A stretch of 64,000 nt of DNA, from assembly GCA_003993805.1 (NCBI GenBank), contig RSEF01000019.1:10731184-10795183 (forward strand), in the 5' to 3' direction. This DNA comes from Himantopus leucocephalus (Eukaryota; Chordata; Aves; Charadriiformes; Recurvirostridae). A program made the position numbers and the translations under genes. The notes under the pieces are model-generated. The model did no database searches. It was not told the DNA's origin and saw nothing but the letters and a program-made list of their open reading frames with translations. Shown here in pieces: positions 60,701-64,000 of this stretch (positions are counted from its first letter, which is position 1; each line of letters starts with the position of its first letter).

Positions 60701-63643
60701 AGCTTTTAAAATCTAGATTTTAATGTACAGCTCGTCTGGTTAATCTATAATAGACCTAAACAACTGGATGTGCTTTCTAAGCTTCCGATGGCTCAATCTG
60801 CTAATTCTGTTGGGTTCTTAGAGCATGTGTGCTCTCAGCCTTTTAATTAACATTAAAGCAACTTCTAGCCTTTTACTGACTGGGGAATACTTAACACAAT
60901 ATGCTTGTGCATTAACGGAGTTTGATTTCATAACAATTTATTATAGGTGCTATCCGAAACCAAGATCTGAAATTTACAGTACAAAAATAAGTGAGGAGAG
61001 AAGGATGATGCAATCAGAATGGAGGAGTAAGTAAATCAGTGTTAACTCGGCATTAATGTTAGCAAGTCTTAGTGCAGTGCAGTACATTAAAACTTAACAT
61101 GTTTTCTTACTTAAGAAAGGTCTGTGTGCCTTAATTGCTGAAGCTCTGTTAGGCTGCTCTTGGATGCAACCCAAATGAGTAGGATCCTGTCTTGCACATT
61201 CAGGGCATAAAATAGTCACAACCACATGAAGATGGGTTGATTATAAAGCTCAAAGAATTTCTAGCCCTGTTTTGCAGGATATAAGGACAGCATATGAATT
61301 TATAACGGGTAGTATACAATGACCAGTGGATGGCAGTACAGGCATGAGTAATAGAGAATGCAAACTAACAAAAATTGTTCCTGTACAGACTTGTCTATAT
61401 CAATTTATGCAGGTTTTAAGCTTTCCTTAAAATGGAAGGAAGTGTTTAGCTCATTTCATGGTAAAGGAGTTTACAGGCTATAACTTTAGCATTTCCAAGT
61501 CTGGAGACACAATGCAAAAACAGGGAATGCTTTGAAGGTCCGGATTCTGTTGTGTGAACTGGTAATTTTGTTCTTTTTTACAGCTGAAGTAAAGCGAATG
61601 GCCAGAAGAGTGGCCTCAGGGCAACTAGCACTTGGCTCTGCATATCCAGCCAGTGAATGTACATCTGAAAGTGAAGCAGAGAGTATAAAGGAAGCCTTTC
61701 AACATGTCACTGTTAGAGTCCAGAACAGTCAAGACCAACAAAGATATGGGTGGCAGACAGGTGATCATGTTGAGTCTTGGGATCTGGGCAGCGAGGATAG
61801 ATCTGAGTCTGAGGAGAGTGATCTGGAGTCTGCATTCAGAAGTTCTGGAGGTAAGGTTGAAAAACAATCATTTCTTCTCTTTTTGTCTCTCTCCATCTCC
61901 CAGCAGATTTCAGCTCCTGTGATTTTGTTACAATAATTGTGAATTTTATTTTCTAGAGTCTTGCCCCCAAGGCAGGTCAATCACTCAGTCATTAGTGAAC
62001 ATAAATAATAGACTAAGATCAGTGTTACATGTTAATAGGGGAAGGTAATGTCCAGTGAGCTTGGAGACCCTTCATTGTCATTGATTACCATGTATCAGCA
62101 TGGGAGCCCAAGGCTTTCAAATCCACAAGTATGCTTTCACACTTTCTTTCAATTGGACTGCAGAGATGCTTTTTCTCTAGCACCATAGTGGGTAGTGCTT
62201 TTGTAATAGTTATGAATAGAGGAACAAGGAAAGCTTCGCATGTCTAGATTAACGATGTGAGCATTTAAATGTCATTATTTCTCCAGGTTCCTGACAATGT
62301 AGTTTTACAGTCTACTCTCATTGATATTCCATCAGTGGTTTAGATCACTCACTTCATATTATTTTTTGCCTAATAATTTTGTTCCGTTCTGACATCCTAG
62401 GGAGAAGTTGCCAGTCACCATCACAAGATGAACAAGCAGAGTGTGGAATAGCCATTCATAAGAATTCAGTCCTTCCTCACCAAGTTGAGAATCTCTCTAG
62501 AGTATTGTCGTGGTTTGGGCGTGTATAGTAAGCCAAGAAATCTAGTTGCAGCTAGTTATCTGTGGAACAGTTTAGCCTGGTCTCTCCATGTTGCACACTG
62601 AACTGCCAAGGCAGCTGATCTTTTCAGTTGTGATCTGACTAACAATCCCCCCCCCCTTTTTTTTTTTTTTTGGTTCTGTAAACCATCAAGGCAATGTAAG
62701 GAGCTGGAGGTAGGTTGAAACTTGGAGCGATCAAATTAAGTATAATTTCAATTTGATGCAGTATTGTTCAGCATTATTGACTAAAACGTATATTCTTTCA
62801 TAGAGAGTGGAGAAAGCATCTCAAATGATGTCTTTCAGAGGGGCATTCAAGGGAATTACATTGTTAATTCATCTCCTGATGTATCTGAAGAATTCTTGAC
62901 TCCTAATTCTGGTTATTTCCTTCCTACTACTCAGGGAAGTTCAGAACAAGAGGTAAAAATAACAGAAAAGACAGGAATGAAGTCCGTGTCAAGAACTTCG
63001 GACGTAAGTTACACAACGTGTGGTTTTGTTATGCTCCCATTTGATTTGAAGAAGAGCTGTACAAATGGGAGAATGACAGTTTTTATTCTTTTCTTTTGAA
63101 ATATTATCTACAAATAAAGTTTTATTTAAAAGTAAGAAAATTCTAGCCCTGTTTCTTTAAAACACACACCCTGGCCTGAAAAAAATCTCACCAAAACCAA
63201 AAAAGCCCCAAACAACTAAAACCCCACAAAGACCCAGACTTCCAAAACACCAGGGGCTTGTTTTCTTAATTTGTTTACTAGGAAGTAACATAATCTGTGG
63301 CTAAGAAAATTTTTAGGCAGTTGATAATCTCAGGCCTTCCTTCACAGCTCTATCAATTATAGTACTCAATAGCCTTAAAACAATCTTCATTCATTTCTTG
63401 AAGATTCAAAGCTATTGTGTGGACTGTTAAATCCAATCCATGCTGTTTGCTGATAAACTCTTGAAAAGTTTGTCTCTCCATTCTGATTATTGTGAACATC
63501 GTCCTGTGAGAGTTGTCCTACCCTTCACGGGCGCCTGTGAGAAATTGAATTCACTTCCTTTTTTCCCTTCCTTCAGATGTCAGATGCTGAGAGCAAATTA
63601 GAAGGATATTTACAGAAACAGTTACCTGAAGATGCAGGATCAG
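48606..63643 (+). CDS. TEX14: TEX14, intercellular bridge pseudokinase, partial (3' end beyond window)
   Basis: TEX14 is needed for stable germ-cell intercellular bridges. It binds CEP55 and blocks its recruitment of abscission factors. It is also reported at kinetochores. Fourteen exons (48606-48741, 49695-49809, 50107-50272, 51043-51179, 51867-51948, 52399-52529, 53286-53399, 53849-53972, 54798-54976, 56164-56315, 57120-57310, 57522-57672, 57994-58979; plus less certain exons after 60362) join in frame. The first 13 listed give 888 residues. Domains: ankyrin repeats at residues about 22-130; a protein-kinase-like domain about 230-510; a coiled coil about 720-780; a CEP55-binding GPPxxxY motif at 811-817. 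The kinase motifs are degenerate: VTVK keeps Lys267, but HRD reads HRS (368-370) and DFG reads NLE (388-390). This matches the family's status as an inactive kinase. Downstream, 61584-61850 and 62804-63003 match the human C-terminal half weakly but in order ([25 protein letters not shown]). The last part lies beyond 64000. Confidence 0.93.
49000..49230. promoter_or_regulatory. Intronic CpG-rich block interrupted by an assembly gap
   Basis: Within the intron between TEX14 coding exons 1 and 2, sequence on both sides of the N gap is GC-rich with many CpG. It contains a CCAAT box in reverse (GATTGGC at about 49061-49067) and a GC-rich CCCGCAGGGGGCG string at about 49038-49050 that matches the CTCF core at all but one position as I recall the consensus. 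The flanks are ordinary AT-rich intron. The true size of the block is unknown because of the gap. Confidence 0.5.
49087..49186. other. Assembly gap (100 N)
   Basis: Exactly 100 consecutive N, the usual placeholder for a gap of unknown length. GC-rich flanks suggest sequence that failed to assemble. Open frames drawn across it are meaningless. Confidence 0.99.
49695..49809 (+). CDS. TEX14: TEX14 coding exon 2 (ankyrin)
   Basis: Encodes [20 protein letters not shown] and [18 protein letters not shown] (residues 46-84), a typical ankyrin repeat and nearly identical to human. Acceptor TTGTAG, donor CA|GTTAAG, with His84 split. Confidence 0.95.
50107..50272 (+). CDS. TEX14: TEX14 coding exon 3 (ankyrin)
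   Basis: Encodes [20 protein letters not shown] and [20 protein letters not shown], ending GKESSAQ (residues 84-139). Acceptor TCCTCAG, donor CAG|GTATGT, phase 0. Confidence 0.95.
51043..51179 (+). CDS. TEX14: TEX14 coding exon 4
   Basis: Encodes [20 protein letters not shown] and [20 protein letters not shown], ending GGLVQ (residues 140-185), aligned with human IVEFMQRCASHMQAIIQGF. Acceptor CTCTAG, donor CAAGG|GTAAGA. Confidence 0.93.
51867..51948 (+). CDS. TEX14: TEX14 coding exon 5
   Basis: An 82-base exon encoding [20 protein letters not shown] and YSFGFGK (residues 185-212), matching human NIYSFGFGK. Acceptor ACTTAG, donor AAG|GTAAGA. Confidence 0.93.
52399..52529 (+). CDS. TEX14: TEX14 coding exon 6 (start of kinase-like domain)
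   Basis: Encodes [20 protein letters not shown] and [20 protein letters not shown] (residues 213-256). Acceptor TTTCAG, donor ACAAA|GTAAGT. No canonical glycine-rich loop (GxGxxG) is visible. Confidence 0.93.
53286..53399 (+). CDS. TEX14: TEX14 coding exon 7
   Basis: Encodes [20 protein letters not shown] then [15 protein letters not shown] (residues 257-294). VTVKEL carries the lysine equivalent of a kinase VAVK site. Acceptor CTTGCAG, donor GTAG|GTAAGA. Confidence 0.94.
53849..53972 (+). CDS. TEX14: TEX14 coding exon 8
   Basis: Encodes [20 protein letters not shown] and [20 protein letters not shown] plus R (residues 294-335), nearly identical to human. Acceptor TTTGCAG, donor AAAGG|GTAATT. 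Confidence 0.95.
54798..54976 (+). CDS. TEX14: TEX14 coding exon 9 (degenerate catalytic loop)
   Basis: Encodes [40 protein letters not shown] and LCNLEYMIE (residues 336-395). The HRD aspartate is Ser at 54900-54902, and the DFG position reads NLE at 54954-54962. Acceptor TTTTTCAG, donor AGAG|GTAAAG. Confidence 0.95.
56164..56315 (+). CDS. TEX14: TEX14 coding exon 10
   Basis: Encodes [40 protein letters not shown] and [10 protein letters not shown] (residues 395-446). WCSPEV replaces the kinase APE region, and KSDIYSF matches the subdomain IX helix. Acceptor TGTACAG, donor ACAG|GTATAT. The frame happens to stay open into the intron up to 56500. Confidence 0.94.
57120..57310 (+). CDS. TEX14: TEX14 coding exon 11 (end of kinase-like domain)
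   Basis: Encodes [20 protein letters not shown] then [20 protein letters not shown] and [15 protein letters not shown] (residues 446-509), matching human [20 protein letters not shown] and [13 protein letters not shown]. Acceptor CTTGCAG, donor AAAG|GTGACT. Confidence 0.95.
57522..57672 (+). CDS. TEX14: TEX14 coding exon 12
   Basis: Encodes [20 protein letters not shown] and [20 protein letters not shown] (residues 510-560). ADVNICLG matches human PDVNVYLG. Acceptor TTACAG, donor TCTG|GTGAGT, phase 1. Confidence 0.92.
57994..58979 (+). CDS. TEX14: TEX14 coding exon 13, large exon with CEP55-binding motif
   Basis: A 986-base exon, residues 560-888. It begins [15 protein letters not shown], passes through an acidic, serine-rich region ([20 protein letters not shown]), then a coiled-coil segment starting [20 protein letters not shown] and running to about residue 780. 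GPPSSVY at 58746-58766 fits the GPPxxxY motif through which mammalian TEX14 binds CEP55. Acceptor TTTTTTCAG, donor GAG|GTAAAG. The start and end are set by splice sites in phase with the neighbours; the frame would otherwise stop nine bases later. Confidence 0.95.
60362..60483 (+). CDS. TEX14: TEX14 probable coding exon 14
   Basis: Candidate exon after a TCTTATTAG acceptor, phase 0 in. It encodes [20 protein letters not shown] and [15 protein letters not shown]. Ending at TTTG|GTTAGA gives 122 bases and the phase needed by the next exon. The alternative donor at 60491/60492 (AAC|GTAAAT) is stronger in sequence but breaks the frame. GHIW before KPRSEIY lines up with human CHW before EPVSSEIY, which supports the chosen end. 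Moderate certainty. Confidence 0.5.
60947..61026 (+). CDS. TEX14: TEX14 probable coding exon 15
   Basis: An 80-base exon encoding [20 protein letters not shown] then MQSEWR. SEIY and the run into EVK in the next exon match human SEIYNAESRN...WKMEVKEM. Acceptor TTATAG, donor GGA|GTAAGT, phase 1 out. Confidence 0.75.
61584..61850 (+). CDS. TEX14: TEX14 coding exon 16
   Basis: A 267-base exon encoding [20 protein letters not shown] then [18 protein letters not shown] and an acidic tail [33 protein letters not shown]...TSESEAE matches human EVKEMAKKAATGQL...TSESEAE. Acceptor TTTTTACAG, donor GGAG|GTAAGG. Confidence 0.85.
62401..62520 (+). CDS. TEX14: TEX14 possible coding exon 17, uncertain 3' end
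   Basis: After a CATCCTAG acceptor the frame encodes [20 protein letters not shown] and [14 protein letters not shown]. It resembles human SPRQKEQPEHSEAF in order and spacing, then meets an in-frame TAG at 62526-62528. Two weak donors would keep the reading frame: GGGC|GTGTAT at 62520 (with the next exon from 62804), or AGA|GTATTG at 62502 (with the next exon from 62806). The exon may also be skipped, because both neighbours have matching phase. Confidence 0.45.
62804..63003 (+). CDS. TEX14: TEX14 coding exon 18
   Basis: Encodes [20 protein letters not shown] then [20 protein letters not shown] and ends [19 protein letters not shown] matches human TDEFLTPDPEYF. The start is ambiguous: TTCATAG|AGAG or TTCATAGAG|AGTGG, two bases apart. 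The donor GAC|GTAAGT at 63003 is perfect. An internal GAG|GTAAAA at 62952 is a weaker in-phase alternative. Confidence 0.8.
63577..63643 (+). CDS. TEX14: TEX14 probable coding exon 19
   Basis: After a CCTTCCTTCAG acceptor, phase 0, it encodes [20 protein letters not shown] and GS. The donor could be TCAG|GTATTC (63643) or TCAG|GTAGAT (63658); the latter adds five residues in the same phase. No clear counterpart in the human protein is recalled for this stretch. The remainder of the gene lies past the window. Confidence 0.5.
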
Positions 63644-64000
63644 GTATTCAGGTTTCAGGTAGATGTGCTCATCCTTTTGCAGGTAATTTTGAGTTAGGGA
63701 GACAGAGTCTTGTTGCACTTAGTCAGCAGCACTCCTGTCAGAAGGATGGAGTTTGGTTCTTCAGGTCACTTGGTCTCTTATTCCTCGTTATTTTAGTGAG
63801 AGTTCAGGATGCTCAGGATTTTGGAAGATGAGGTTTGGGCATTTCAGTCACTGAAATATTGCTGAGCGTGATGGTTATGTACTTTCTGTGTTTCAGTTAA
63901 AAAAACCAAAACTTGTTTGCAACCTTTTGTTTGTTTGTTTTTTACCCTAGGGCTTAGTTTAATCTTTTTATGCAACTTGCTGTGGTGCTGGAAGCTAAAT

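Noticed and set aside
62507..62560. TGTCGTGGTTTGGGC resembling the start of avian retroviral LTRs
   Set aside because: Only about a dozen bases match what I recall. No LTR end, target duplication or primer-binding site follows, so I do not call an insertion.
1..64000. CRISPR arrays, tRNA or rRNA genes, operons
   Set aside because: No regularly spaced direct repeats, no cloverleaf with A/B boxes and no rRNA words were found on either strand. The window is vertebrate chromosomal DNA.

Overview
The window reads as nuclear DNA of a bird. It carries CR1 LINE 3' ends with the ATTCTGTG-type terminal repeat, short AT-rich introns, strong CpG islands at promoters, and a PPM1E-RAD51C-TEX14 gene order that I recall from other amniotes, including human chromosome 17q. 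The species cannot be named from the sequence. There is one assembly gap of 100 N at 49087-49186 and a single N at 6529.

Layout, left to right. Positions 1-19145 are, by inference, part of the large first intron of PPM1E (minus strand). They hold CR1 fragments, an unclassified interspersed repeat present twice, and a GC-rich minisatellite beside the exon. Positions 19146-19519 are PPM1E coding exon 1, embedded in a CpG-island promoter reaching about 20180. About 20200-28900 is intergenic with no gene that I can support. Positions 29222-47652 are RAD51C (minus strand), complete in nine coding exons that join in frame to a 366-residue protein. Every exon from 2 to 8 has the length I recall for the human gene. 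A second CpG-island promoter lies at about 47250-48060. TEX14 (plus strand) starts at 48606 head-to-head with RAD51C, 953 bp from start codon to start codon, and runs off the right edge. I could place 14 consecutive coding exons with continuous phase (888 residues) and about six further exons with decreasing certainty.

Function. RAD51C is a RAD51-paralogue ATPase of homologous recombination. TEX14 is an ankyrin-repeat plus pseudokinase protein of germ-cell intercellular bridges that blocks abscission through CEP55. PPM1E (POPX1) is a PAK/CaMK phosphatase partnered with PIX. The RAD51C/TEX14 pair shares a GC-rich intergenic region with a perfect NRF1 palindrome, so shared promoter architecture is plausible. 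I infer this and have not shown it.

I found no sign of an undescribed system such as a defence island, novel mobile element or RNA array. The points most worth a second look are an unexpected CpG island inside TEX14 that contains the assembly gap, uncertain exon structure in the 3' half of TEX14, the start-codon choice of RAD51C, and the paired unclassified repeat in PPM1E intron 1.
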